51,002 nucleotides of DNA from contig DGOK01000141.1 of NCBI GenBank assembly GCA_002389385.1, positions 1 to 51,002 of the forward strand. Direction: 5' to 3'. The translations under genes were made by a program, and so were the position numbers. The DNA is from Rhodospirillaceae bacterium UBA4468 (GTDB taxonomy: Bacteria > Pseudomonadota > Alphaproteobacteria > Rhodospirillales > Casp-alpha2). Shown here piece after piece: positions 1 to 9,032 of the stretch. The stretch's first letter is position 1; each line of letters starts with the position of its first letter. The notes under the pieces are model-generated. The model made no database searches and had not been told where the DNA came from. It saw only the letters and a program-made list of their open reading frames with translations.

Positions 1-603
1 GAAAACCGTATCTTCAAGCAGCGTACAGTGAATATTGGCGTCATTGATGCCGAGCAGTGCCAGGACTGGGGCTTTACCGGCGCCAACCTCCGCGCATCAG
101 GCGTTGCCTGGGATTTGCGCAAGTCACAGCCTTATGATGGCTACGAAAAATATGACTTCCAGATTCCTGTGGGTAAGAACGGCGACTGCTATGATCGCTA
201 TCTCATCCGCATGCTAGAGATGAGAGAAAGCATTAAAATCATCCGCCAAGTTATTGATAACATGCCGATAGGGCCTGCTAAATCAATTGATCATAAAGTC
301 ACACCACCCTCACGTACGGACATGAAGCATTCGATGGAAGCACTCATCCATCACTTCAAACTCTATACCGAAGGCTTTAAAGTGCCTGCGGGTGAGACGT
401 ATACTGCTGTTGAGGCACCAAAAGGTGAATTCGGCGTGTACTTGATCTCGGATGGATCCAACAAGCCTTACCGCTGCAAAATCCGGGCACCCGGGTTTGC
501 CTCGTTGCAGGCCACAGAATTTATATCTAAGGGACATATGCTTGCTGACATTGTTGCAAATATTGGCTCGGTTGACGTTGTGTTCGGGGAGGTTGACCGA
601 TGA
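1..603 (+). CDS. nuoD: NADH-quinone oxidoreductase subunit D (49 kDa), C-terminal part
   Basis: The gene is cut by the left edge; the frame is open from base 1 and about 200 residues remain. NuoD belongs to the peripheral arm of respiratory complex I and, with NuoB, helps form the quinone-binding site. It is related to the large subunit of NiFe hydrogenases. The visible part reads NIGVIDAEQ..GFTGANLRASG near its start and ends with the family-typical GEFGVYLISDGSNKPYRCK stretch and a tail close to VDVVFGEVDR. The stop codon overlaps the nuoE start by 4 bases (ATGA), so the two are translationally coupled. Nothing in the visible part looks damaged. Confidence 0.97.
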   Translation, partial: ENRIFKQRTVNIGVIDAEQCQDWGFTGANLRASGVAWDLRKSQPYDGYEKYDFQIPVGKNGDCYDRYLIRMLEMRESIKIIRQVIDNMPIGPAKSIDHKVTPPSRTDMKHSMEALIHHFKLYTEGFKVPAGETYTAVEAPKGEFGVYLISDGSNKPYRCKIRAPGFASLQATEFISKGHMLADIVANIGSVDVVFGEVDR

Positions 604-1223
604 CCGATGCACCTGAGACGTTTGAATTTGACGCTGAAGGCCGTAAACGCGCCGAAGCCGAAATCGCCAAGTATCCCGAGGGTGCGCAGCGCTCGGCCGT
701 GATGCCTTTACTTGATATTGCGCAACGCCAATGCGGCGGCTGGCTCCCAATGCCTGCGATCGAGTATGTCTCGGAATACCTTGAGATGCCTGCTATTCGC
801 GTTCTCGAAGTCGCGTCTTTCTATACGATGTATAACCTTAAGCCGATCGGGAAGCATTTCGTTCAAGTTTGCACAAACTTGCCGTGCTGGCTCAATGGTT
901 CAGACAACATCATGAAGGCATGCCAGGACAAGCTTGGTGTCCGCTCGGGCGAGACCACTGAAGACGGCGAGTTTACGCTGCTTGAAGTCGAATGCTTAGG
1001 TGCGTGTGTGAACGCCCCGATGATGCAGATCAATGACGATTACTATGAAGATTTGGATAGTGGAGGTACGGCAGCGATTCTCGACGAGCTGCGCGCTGGA
1101 AAAACACCAAAAACGGGGTCGCAATTAGCAAGATTTACATGTGAGCCATTGGGTGAATTGACCAGTCTGACGCATCAAGAAGACTTACGCGCCCAGAAAA
1201 CAGCTGGAAAGGTAAATAGCTGA
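600..1223 (+). CDS. nuoE: NADH-quinone oxidoreductase subunit E (24 kDa)
   Basis: Thioredoxin-like subunit of the NADH dehydrogenase module of complex I, carrying the [2Fe-2S] cluster N1a. The 207-residue protein has the four expected cluster ligands, C91 and C96 in CTNLPCWLNGS and C132 and C136 in CLGACVNAP. An N-terminal helical part precedes the thioredoxin fold, and a tail of about 45 residues without motifs follows. The ATG overlaps the nuoD stop by 4 bases and the stop shares one base with the nuoF ATG, so it is translated as part of the operon. Confidence 0.98.
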   Translation: MTDAPETFEFDAEGRKRAEAEIAKYPEGAQRSAVMPLLDIAQRQCGGWLPMPAIEYVSEYLEMPAIRVLEVASFYTMYNLKPIGKHFVQVCTNLPCWLNGSDNIMKACQDKLGVRSGETTEDGEFTLLEVECLGACVNAPMMQINDDYYEDLDSGGTAAILDELRAGKTPKTGSQLARFTCEPLGELTSLTHQEDLRAQKTAGKVNS

Positions 1224-2503
1224 TGCTGAAAGATCAGGATCGCATCTTCAGAAACATTTATGGCCTTGAAGACGTTGGCTTAACAGGCGCACGCGCACGC
1301 GGCGTCTGGGACGGCACCAAGGCACTCGTTGATCTGGGCCGCGAAACCATCATTGAGAACGTCAAGGCATCTGGCCTGCGTGGTCGTGGTGGTGCGGGCT
1401 TCTCAACGGGCATGAAATGGTCGTTTATGCCGAAAGACGTCGGCGAACGTCCACATTATTTGGTTATCAACGCGGACGAGAGTGAGCCTGGGACGTGTAA
1501 AGACCGTGAAATCATGCGTAATGATCCGCACAAGCTTATCGAAGGTGCGTTGATTGCCAGTTTTGCGATGCAGGCGAACGCAGCATATTGCTATGTGCGC
1601 GGTGAGTTCTTCCGTGAAACTGAAGCCCTACAGCGCGCTGTCGATGAAGCCTACGAGAACGAGCTTATTGGCGACAATGCATGTGGCACGGGCTTTAAGT
1701 TCGATTTCTATATTCACCGTGGCATGGGTGCTTACATCTGTGGTGAAGAATCCGCGATGATCGAGAGCCTTGAAGGCAAAAAAGGTCAGCCGCGTATGAA
1801 GCCGCCATTCCCAGCAAACGTCGGCGCTTGGGGCTGCCCAACCACAGTGAACAACGTTGAAAGTATTGCCGTTGTGCCGGATATCCTGCGCCGTGGTGCA
1901 GATTGGTTCGCCGCCCTTGGCCGTCCAAACAATACAGGTACCAAGCTCTTCAATATCTCTGGGCACGTTAACAAGCCGTGTACTGTTGAGGAAGAGATGG
2001 GCATTCCTTTGAAGGAACTGATCGAAAAGCATGCCGGTGGTGTGCGGGGCGGTTGGGATAACCTGCTGGCAATCATTCCGGGCGGTGCATCGGTGCCATT
2101 GTTGACCAAGGAAATGTCTTCAACGGTTCTCATGGATTTTGATTCACTTCGCGAAGTTCGTTCCGGTCTTGGAACAGCCGCTGTGATGGTTATGGATCAA
2201 TCAACTGACGTCATTCGCGCGATTACCCGACTTTCTCGCTTTTATATGCACGAGAGCTGCGGACAGTGCACACCGTGCCGTGAAGGTTCTGGCTGGATGT
2301 GGCGAATGATGGAGCGGATTTGTGCAGGCGATGCGACGCCAGCTGAAATCGACTTGCTCGAAGAGGTTACCAAGCAAGTTGAAGGTCATACGATTTGCGC
2401 GTTGGGTGACGCCGCAGCGTGGCCGATCCAGGGATTAATTCGTCACTTCCGTCCTTTGATGGAAGAACGGGGACGCGGCGCACAGCCCGTCGCCGCTGAG
2501 TAA
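1223..2503 (+). CDS. nuoF: NADH-quinone oxidoreductase subunit F (51 kDa, NADH/FMN-binding)
   Basis: Entry point for electrons from NADH into complex I; binds NADH, FMN and the [4Fe-4S] cluster N3. The 426-residue protein has the glycine-rich FMN/NADH loop GRGGAGF (54-60), the segment YICGEESAMIESLEG (171-185), a middle SLBB part, and cluster ligands C346, C349, C352 (ESCGQCTPCREG) and C392 (HTICALGD). Length is normal. It starts on the last base of the nuoE stop codon and is followed after 24 bases by nuoG. Confidence 0.98.
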   Translation: MLKDQDRIFRNIYGLEDVGLTGARARGVWDGTKALVDLGRETIIENVKASGLRGRGGAGFSTGMKWSFMPKDVGERPHYLVINADESEPGTCKDREIMRNDPHKLIEGALIASFAMQANAAYCYVRGEFFRETEALQRAVDEAYENELIGDNACGTGFKFDFYIHRGMGAYICGEESAMIESLEGKKGQPRMKPPFPANVGAWGCPTTVNNVESIAVVPDILRRGADWFAALGRPNNTGTKLFNISGHVNKPCTVEEEMGIPLKELIEKHAGGVRGGWDNLLAIIPGGASVPLLTKEMSSTVLMDFDSLREVRSGLGTAAVMVMDQSTDVIRAITRLSRFYMHESCGQCTPCREGSGWMWRMMERICAGDATPAEIDLLEEVTKQVEGHTICALGDAAAWPIQGLIRHFRPLMEERGRGAQPVAAE

Positions 2504-2527
2504 CGTAGTGAAGGTTGAGGACAACAA

Positions 2528-4597
2528 ATGCCTAAACTGACCATCGACGGCAATGAAGTCGAAGTCGACGCCGGCCTTACGGTCCTTCAAGCGTGCGAGC
2601 AAATTGGAATTGAGATTCCAAGATTTTGCTATCACGAACGTCTATCCATTGCCGGCAACTGCCGGATGTGTCTGGTCGCCCTAGAGCGTGCACCAAAGCC
2701 AGTGGCTTCATGTGCAATGCCTGTCGGCGAAGGCATGGTTATTCACACGAATACCCCCGAAGTGCACAAGATGCGCAAAGGCGTGATGGAATTCCTGCTG
2801 ATCAACCATCCCCTTGATTGCCCGATCTGTGATCAAGGCGGCGAGTGTGACCTTCAAGACCAGGCTATGGGTTATGGTCTTGATCATTCACGTTACAAAG
2901 AAAACAAGCGTGCCGTTGAAGACAAGGAAATGGGACCGCTGATCGAAACAGTGATGACACGCTGTATTCACTGCACGCGCTGTGTCCGTTTCACGACTGA
3001 GATCGCAGGCATCACGGATATGGGGATGTTGGGTCGCGGCGAACACGCTGAGATCACATCTTACCTCGAAAAGGCCGTTGATTCTGAGCTTTCAGGCAAC
3101 GTTATCGATTTATGCCCAGTCGGCGCACTGACATCAAAGCCATATGCTTTTGTTGCACGTCCTTGGGAACTCAAGAAAACAGAGACTGTTGATGTCATGG
3201 ACGCCGTCGGCTCCAACATCCGCGTTGATGCCCGTGGCTCAGAAGTCATGCGGGTCCTGCCGCGTTTGAACGAAGACGTGAACGAAGAGTGGATTTCAGA
3301 CAAAACCCGCTTTGCATGTGATGGTTTACGTCGTCAGCGACTGGATCGTCCGTACATTCGCGAAAATGGCAAATTGGTACCTGCGTCCTGGGACGACGCC
3401 TTTGCTTTAATTGAATCAAAGGTCGATGGTCTTGATGGATCAAAGATCGCAGCGATTGCCGGTGATCAGGCTGATTCCGAAGCCATGGTGTCCTTAAAGG
3501 CATTGATGATCAATCTGGGCTCTGCAAACATAGATTGCCGTCAGGATGGGTCACAAATTGATCCATCAACGCGCGCCGCTTACATCTTCAACTCGGAAAT
3601 CGCCGGGATTGAGCAGGCTGATGCGTTGTTGATCGTTGGATCAAACCCACGCCTTGAAGCTGCGATTATCAATGCACGTATCCGCAAACGCTTTATGGCG
3701 GGCAAATTCCCAATTGGCGTTATCGGCGAAGCTGCTGATTTACGTTATGACTATGAGCATCTTGGAACCTGTCCTGCAGACTTAAAAGCTGTGCTGGATG
3801 CCAAGTCCGCATTTGGCAAAATCTTAAAAGACGCAACCCGGCCGATGATCATCATCGGGCAGGGCGCATTGGCCCGCGAAGATGGCGCGGCTATTCAGGC
3901 CCTAACACATCAGATTGCTGAAGCTTATGGTGTCGTTGATACGAATAAGGGCTGGAACGGCTATAATGTCCTGCATACAGCAGCATCACGTGTCGCTGGC
4001 CTGGATATTGGCTTTGTCCCGGGCGAGGGCGGCCTTGCTACGCATGATATCGTTGCTGCAGCCGGTAACGGCGACGTTGAAGTTGTTTATCTGCTGGGTG
4101 CCGACGAAATCGACACACAAGCACTCGGAAATGCCTTTGTGGTCTATCAGGGTCACCATGGCGACAACGGCGCGCACCGCGCTGATGTGATTTTACCGGG
4201 TGCAGCCTATACCGAGAAGAACGCAACCTGGGTCAACACCGAGGGACGTGTTCAATTGGGACGCTTAGCTGCATTCCCACCTGGTGATGCCCGCGAGGAC
4301 TGGACGATTATTCGCGCCCTTTCAGATGTGCTTGGTAAGTCGATCCCTTGCAATGATTTACGCGGTGTGCGGTCCATGCTGGTTAACGCCAATACGAACT
4401 TTATGAACATCGACATCGCTGTCGATGCAAAATGGGGAAGCTTTGGCGTTGCAGGCGACGTTACTGACGCGCCGTTTACCTCACCAATTGATAATTTCTA
4501 TATGACTGATCCGATCAGTCGAGCCTCAGAGACGATGGCTAAGTGCACCGAGACATTCTTGGAAGCTCAGGAAAAGGCAACCGGTACCCATGGCTGA
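2528..4597 (+). CDS. nuoG: NADH-quinone oxidoreductase subunit G (75 kDa)
   Basis: Largest peripheral-arm subunit, passing electrons through several iron-sulfur clusters. Visible ligands: [2Fe-2S] C34, C45, C48, C62; cluster N5 H94, C98, C101, C107 (HPLDCPICDQGGEC); cluster N4 C146, C149, C152, C196. The remaining part of about 470 residues is a molybdopterin-oxidoreductase-like fold without a visible cofactor site, as is usual. Its 689 residues match the short alphaproteobacterial/mitochondrial form. The SD is GAGG about 10 bases before the ATG. The end overlaps nuoH by 8 bases. Confidence 0.97.
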   Translation: MPKLTIDGNEVEVDAGLTVLQACEQIGIEIPRFCYHERLSIAGNCRMCLVALERAPKPVASCAMPVGEGMVIHTNTPEVHKMRKGVMEFLLINHPLDCPICDQGGECDLQDQAMGYGLDHSRYKENKRAVEDKEMGPLIETVMTRCIHCTRCVRFTTEIAGITDMGMLGRGEHAEITSYLEKAVDSELSGNVIDLCPVGALTSKPYAFVARPWELKKTETVDVMDAVGSNIRVDARGSEVMRVLPRLNEDVNEEWISDKTRFACDGLRRQRLDRPYIRENGKLVPASWDDAFALIESKVDGLDGSKIAAIAGDQADSEAMVSLKALMINLGSANIDCRQDGSQIDPSTRAAYIFNSEIAGIEQADALLIVGSNPRLEAAIINARIRKRFMAGKFPIGVIGEAADLRYDYEHLGTCPADLKAVLDAKSAFGKILKDATRPMIIIGQGALAREDGAAIQALTHQIAEAYGVVDTNKGWNGYNVLHTAASRVAGLDIGFVPGEGGLATHDIVAAAGNGDVEVVYLLGADEIDTQALGNAFVVYQGHHGDNGAHRADVILPGAAYTEKNATWVNTEGRVQLGRLAAFPPGDAREDWTIIRALSDVLGKSIPCNDLRGVRSMLVNANTNFMNIDIAVDAKWGSFGVAGDVTDAPFTSPIDNFYMTDPISRASETMAKCTETFLEAQEKATGTHG

Positions 4598-5612
4598 GTT
4601 CTTCGAAACACAGGTTCTGCCAACATTATGGTTGTTAGCTAAAATCATCGCGATTATCGTCCCTGTAATGCTATCCGTGGCTTATTTGACGCTGTTTGAG
4701 CGTAAAGTCATTGGTGCCATGCAGTTGCGCAAAGGCCCGAACGTTGTGGGTCCATTTGGATTACTGCAGCCGATTGCCGATGGCCTCAAGCTGTTCATGA
4801 AAGAGACCATTATCCCGACGGGTGCAAACCGCGGTGTGTTTATTGCAGCCCCGATGATTACCTTCACCCTGGCGCTCGTAGCCTGGTCGGTGATCCCGTT
4901 TGATGCGGGCATGGTCCTCGCGGACATTAACGTCGGCATTCTATTTTTATTCGCGATTTCATCATTGGGTGTCTACGGTATCCTGATGGCTGGCTGGGCA
5001 TCGAACTCCAAGTATGCATTTCTGGGCGCGATGCGTTCGGCTGCACAGATGGTTTCATACGAAGTGTCCATGGGATTGATCATTATTACTGTGCTGTTGT
5101 GCGCAGGCTCGTTGAACCTTTCCGTCATTGTCGAATCACAGCGTGACGTTTGGTATATCATCCCGCTGTTCCCGATGTTCGTGATCTTCTTTATCTCAAC
5201 GCTTGCCGAGACCAACCGCCATCCGTTTGATTTACCTGAAGCTGAGGCTGAACTCGTAGCTGGTTATAACGTTGAATATTCAGCGATGACGTTCGCACTG
5301 TTCTTCTTGGGCGAATACGCCAATATGATTTTGATGTCTGCAATGACGTCGGTGCTGTTCCTGGGCGGCTGGTTGCCACCTATGGATATTGCACTGTTTA
5401 ACTGGATACCGGGGCCTATCTGGCTGGCTCTGAAGATTACATTCTGTCTGTTTATTTTCGTATGGGTTCGCGCCACATTCCCACGATATCGTTACGACCA
5501 ATTGATGCGTCTCGGCTGGAAAGTCTTCCTGCCGCTCTCATTGTTGGCTGTTGTTGCGGTGTCGGGTTTCCTCGTGGCTTTCGACATGGCCCCAGTTTTG
5601 GGTCAAGGGTGA
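4590..5612 (+). CDS. nuoH: NADH-quinone oxidoreductase subunit H
   Basis: Membrane subunit (ND1) linking the peripheral and membrane arms of complex I and lining the quinone cavity. The 340-residue protein is almost entirely hydrophobic helices with charged loops. Family motifs include ERKVIGAMQLRKGPNVVGPF (38-57), the acidic loop ETNRHPFDLPEAEAELVAGY and the C-terminal stretch FVWVRATFPRYRYDQLMRLGW. It starts within the end of nuoG (8-base overlap) and is followed after 13 bases by nuoI. Confidence 0.98.
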   Translation: MAEFFETQVLPTLWLLAKIIAIIVPVMLSVAYLTLFERKVIGAMQLRKGPNVVGPFGLLQPIADGLKLFMKETIIPTGANRGVFIAAPMITFTLALVAWSVIPFDAGMVLADINVGILFLFAISSLGVYGILMAGWASNSKYAFLGAMRSAAQMVSYEVSMGLIIITVLLCAGSLNLSVIVESQRDVWYIIPLFPMFVIFFISTLAETNRHPFDLPEAEAELVAGYNVEYSAMTFALFFLGEYANMILMSAMTSVLFLGGWLPPMDIALFNWIPGPIWLALKITFCLFIFVWVRATFPRYRYDQLMRLGWKVFLPLSLLAVVAVSGFLVAFDMAPVLGQG

Positions 5613-5625
5613 GAAGAGACATATC

Positions 5626-6114
5626 ATGAGCTTCATTGGACGCGGCGCACGAGCACTCTTTCTCACAGAACTTATTTCCGGGATGTCACTGACCTTGCGC
5701 TATTTCTTCCGCAAGAAAGTGACGGTGAACTATCCGTTTGAGAAGGGACCATTATCGACCCGGTTCCGTGGTGAGCATGCACTCCGACGTTATCCAAACG
5801 GTGAAGAGCGCTGCATCGCCTGCAAATTGTGCGAAGCGATCTGCCCGGCACAAGCCATCACGATTGAGGCTGAGCCGCGTGACGACGGATCTCGCCGCAC
5901 AACACGTTACGACATCGACATGGTTAAATGCATCTATTGTGGCCTATGCCAAGAAGCATGTCCGGTTGACGCGATTGTCGAAGGACCGAATTTTGAGTTC
6001 GCCACGGAAACCCGTGAAGAACTGCTCTACGATAAAGATAAACTTCTGGCGAACGGTGATCGCTGGGAAACCGAATTGGCGGAACGACTGAGGATCGACG
6101 CACCTTATCGCTAA
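5626..6114 (+). CDS. nuoI: NADH-quinone oxidoreductase subunit I (two [4Fe-4S] ferredoxin)
   Basis: Ferredoxin-like subunit holding clusters N6a and N6b between NuoG and NuoB. The 162-residue reading from this ATG has two classical motifs: C63, C66, C69, C73 (CIACKLCEAICP) and C102, C105, C108, C112 (CIYCGLCQEACP). The frame is open 25 codons further upstream into nuoH, but that extension does not resemble NuoI, and the chosen ATG follows an SD-like GAGAAGAGA, so the shorter form is preferred. Confidence 0.97.
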   Translation: MSFIGRGARALFLTELISGMSLTLRYFFRKKVTVNYPFEKGPLSTRFRGEHALRRYPNGEERCIACKLCEAICPAQAITIEAEPRDDGSRRTTRYDIDMVKCIYCGLCQEACPVDAIVEGPNFEFATETREELLYDKDKLLANGDRWETELAERLRIDAPYR

Positions 6115-6132
6115 GGTGTGTTTGGGGGACTG

Positions 6133-6744
6133 ATGATACACGCGTTCGCATTTTATATGTTTGCAGGGGTGGCAATTGCCTCCGCGGTTTTGGTCATTTC
6201 GGCCAAAAACCCAGTGCATTCTGTACTATTCCTGATTTTGACGTTCTTTAACGCCGCAGGTTTGTTTGTTCTGATGGGGGCTGAGTTCCTAGCCATGATC
6301 CTGGTCGTGGTTTACGTCGGCGCAGTGGCTGTCCTGTTTATGTTTGTGGTGATGATGCTCGACATTAACTTTGTCGAGATGCGACAGGGCTTCTTGCAAT
6401 ACTTGCCCGTTGGCGCATTGATCGGCTTGGTGTTATTACTCGAACTTATCATGGCCGTTGGTGGCTGGGCCTTTGCGCCAGAAGCAATAAGCCTTGCTGC
6501 ATCACCTACACCGGCGCTGAGTGAACTATCCAACACCCATGCTATCGGACAGATTTTGTACACCAAGTACGTATTTTTATTCCATGCATCCGGCATGGTT
6601 CTTCTGGTCGCCATGATCGGCGCCATTGTCTTAACACACCGCCGACGCGACGGCGTCCACAAACAACGTATCAGCGATCAGCTCGTACGTGATCCAAAGG
6701 ATACTGTGAAGCTTCAGGACGTTGAAACAGGGAAGGGTATCTGA
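6133..6744 (+). CDS. nuoJ: NADH-quinone oxidoreductase subunit J
   Basis: Membrane-arm subunit (ND6) of complex I with five predicted helices. The conserved third-helix segment reads AMILVVVYVGAVAVLFMFVVM, next to the pi-bulge seen in the family. I chose the ATG at 6133 because GGGGGA lies 4 to 9 bases upstream; a GTG five codons earlier (6118) is in frame but has no spaced SD. This gives 203 residues. The stop overlaps the nuoK start (TGATG). Confidence 0.95.
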   Translation: MIHAFAFYMFAGVAIASAVLVISAKNPVHSVLFLILTFFNAAGLFVLMGAEFLAMILVVVYVGAVAVLFMFVVMMLDINFVEMRQGFLQYLPVGALIGLVLLLELIMAVGGWAFAPEAISLAASPTPALSELSNTHAIGQILYTKYVFLFHASGMVLLVAMIGAIVLTHRRRDGVHKQRISDQLVRDPKDTVKLQDVETGKGI

Positions 6745-7055
6745 TGATTGAGATCGGACTCGGTCACTATCTGACCGTCGCGGCAATCCTGTTTATACTT
6801 GGGATTTTCGGGATCTTTCTAAACCGCAAGAACGTCATCGTCATTTTGATGTCCGTTGAATTGATGCTCCTTGCCGTCAACATCAACCTGGTCGCGTTTT
6901 CAACGCATCTGGGCGACATGGTCGGACAGATATTCGCCATGCTGGTGTTAACCGTTGCCGCCGCTGAAGCCGCTATCGGCCTTGCGATCCTTGTCGTCTT
7001 CTTCCGTAATCGCGGCTCTATCGCCGTCGAAGACGTCAACATGATGAAGGGTTGA
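6744..7055 (+). CDS. nuoK: NADH-quinone oxidoreductase subunit K
   Basis: Small membrane-arm subunit (ND4L) of complex I, 103 residues, three helices. The two membrane glutamates needed for proton translocation in this family are present: E39 in MSVELMLLAVN and E75 in VAAAEAAIGL. The ATG shares its first base with the nuoJ stop and follows GAAGGG. nuoL begins 5 bases after the stop. Confidence 0.97.
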   Translation: MIEIGLGHYLTVAAILFILGIFGIFLNRKNVIVILMSVELMLLAVNINLVAFSTHLGDMVGQIFAMLVLTVAAAEAAIGLAILVVFFRNRGSIAVEDVNMMKG

Positions 7056-7060
7056 TCGAT

Positions 7061-9025
7061 ATGATTGAGACAATCCTCGTCTTTCTGCCGCTTGCAGGTT
7101 CGCTCATCGCCGGTGTTATGGTGTTGGCAACCGTTGGCGCGGATAAAGAATTTAAGCACAAGATGGACCTTGCCTCGCAGATTGTGACCTGCGGAATGAT
7201 GTTGATGACTGCTGTATTAGCCGTAGTGATCTTCGTTGATGTGGGGCTGAATGGAAATGCCCGGACAACTGAGCTTTTCACATGGATCGCTTCAGGGTCG
7301 TTTGAGCTTTCATGGGCCTTAAAGGTCGACTCACTTACATCTGTCATGATGATCGTGGTATGCGTCGTCTCAGCAATGGTGCACGTGTATTCGATCGGGT
7401 ATATGCACCACGATCCAAGCGTACCGCGTTTCATGTGCTATCTCAGCTTATTCACATTCATGATGCTGATGCTGATTACTGCCGACAACCTGGTTCAGAT
7501 GTTCTTTGGTTGGGAAGGTGTTGGCCTTGCCAGTTATCTCTTGATCGGTTTCTGGTACAAGAAACCAACGGCGAATGCCGCAGCCATCAAAGCGTTTGTT
7601 GTGAACCGCGTTGGTGACTTTGGCTTTGCGCTGGGTATTTTTGCGACATTCCTTTTGTTTGATACCGTTCACCTAGACACCATCTTTGATGCCGTGCCGG
7701 GCAAACAAGATGCGGTATTGAATGTCTTTGGTATTGATTTCCATGCTCTGACGATCATCTGTCTGCTGCTGTTTGTCGGCGCGATGGGTAAGTCAGCTCA
7801 GCTTGGCCTGCACACATGGTTACCAGACGCGATGGAGGGGCCAACCCCTGTGTCAGCACTGATTCATGCTGCAACGATGGTGACAGCCGGTGTCTTTATG
7901 GTCGCGCGCTTGTCACCAATGTTTGAATATTCAGATACGGCGTTGATGGTTGTGACTGTTGTCGGCGGGTCTACCGCGATCTTTGCAGCGACGATTGGTT
8001 GCGTACAGAACGATATTAAACGCGTGATTGCGTATTCAACGTGCTCACAGCTTGGCTATATGTTCTTTGCTTGTGGTGTTTCAGCATATTCCGCGGGCGT
8101 ATTTCACCTGATGACGCACGGTTTCTTTAAGGCGCTGTTATTCTTGGGCGCAGGTTCGGTCATTCACGCTATGTCTGATGAACAGGACATGCGCAAAATG
8201 GGCGGCATCTGGAAAATGATCCCGGTCACCTATGCTTTAATGTGGATTGGCTCTCTGGCACTTGTCGGCATTCCGCCATTTGCAGGCTATTTCTCGAAGG
8301 ATATCGTCCTCGAAGCGGCTTATGGCGCGCACACAGGCGTTGGTAACTATGCATTTATCATGGGTCTGACAGCGGCGTTGCTGACGGCGTTCTATTCATG
8401 GCGTCTGTTGTTCATGACATTCCATGGCAAGCCTCGCTGTGACGAGACGGTGCTGGGCCACGTCCATGAAAGCCCCATGGTGATGATCTTGCCATTGGTG
8501 GTCTTGGCGATTGGTGCCGTCGGTGCGGGTTACTTCACCTATGACATCATGGTCGGTGAGAGCAGTGCCGTATTCTGGGGCGACGCCATCATGATCCTGC
8601 CAAGCCACCCTGCGCTTGAAAACGCGCATCATGTGCCGGCTTTGGTTAAGTATGCGCCATTGATTGTTGGTACGATCGGTATCGCTGCTGCGTATGTGAT
8701 GTATATCGCGCGCCCGGATGTCCCAGACAAAATCGCCGCACGGTTCCAGGGTGTTTATCAATTCCTGCTCAACAAATGGTACTTCGACGAGCTTTACGAC
8801 AAGATTTTCATCCGTCCAGCCTTTGCATTGGGCCGTGCCCTTTGGAAGGGTGGCGATGGCGCCTTGATTGACGGTGTTGGTCCTGACGGGGTTTCATCTG
8901 CCGTGCGCGTTATGGCACGCCGGGTTTCGGCGCTGCAGACGGGCTATCTCTATCACTATGCATTCGCCATGCTGATCGGTATCGCCGCGTTGGTGAGCTG
9001 GAACATGTTCACAAAAGGGGCGTGA
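7061..9025 (+). CDS. nuoL: NADH-quinone oxidoreductase subunit L
   Basis: Distal antiporter-like proton-pumping subunit (ND5) of complex I. The 654-residue protein has the key glutamate E152 in FFGWEGVGLASYLLIGFWY and the lysine-containing segment MGKSAQLGLHTWLPDAMEGP. The C-terminal part after about residue 480 should include the lateral helix that clamps the membrane arm. An in-frame TTG at 7052 exists, but GAAGGG at 7046-7051 is better placed for the ATG at 7061. nuoM follows after 7 bases. Confidence 0.97.
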   Translation: MIETILVFLPLAGSLIAGVMVLATVGADKEFKHKMDLASQIVTCGMMLMTAVLAVVIFVDVGLNGNARTTELFTWIASGSFELSWALKVDSLTSVMMIVVCVVSAMVHVYSIGYMHHDPSVPRFMCYLSLFTFMMLMLITADNLVQMFFGWEGVGLASYLLIGFWYKKPTANAAAIKAFVVNRVGDFGFALGIFATFLLFDTVHLDTIFDAVPGKQDAVLNVFGIDFHALTIICLLLFVGAMGKSAQLGLHTWLPDAMEGPTPVSALIHAATMVTAGVFMVARLSPMFEYSDTALMVVTVVGGSTAIFAATIGCVQNDIKRVIAYSTCSQLGYMFFACGVSAYSAGVFHLMTHGFFKALLFLGAGSVIHAMSDEQDMRKMGGIWKMIPVTYALMWIGSLALVGIPPFAGYFSKDIVLEAAYGAHTGVGNYAFIMGLTAALLTAFYSWRLLFMTFHGKPRCDETVLGHVHESPMVMILPLVVLAIGAVGAGYFTYDIMVGESSAVFWGDAIMILPSHPALENAHHVPALVKYAPLIVGTIGIAAAYVMYIARPDVPDKIAARFQGVYQFLLNKWYFDELYDKIFIRPAFALGRALWKGGDGALIDGVGPDGVSSAVRVMARRVSALQTGYLYHYAFAMLIGIAALVSWNMFTKGA

Positions 9026-9032
9026 GGGACTA

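Noticed and set aside
5551..5625. Upstream 25-codon extension of nuoI
   Set aside because: It overlaps nuoH, lacks an SD and does not resemble NuoI N-termini.
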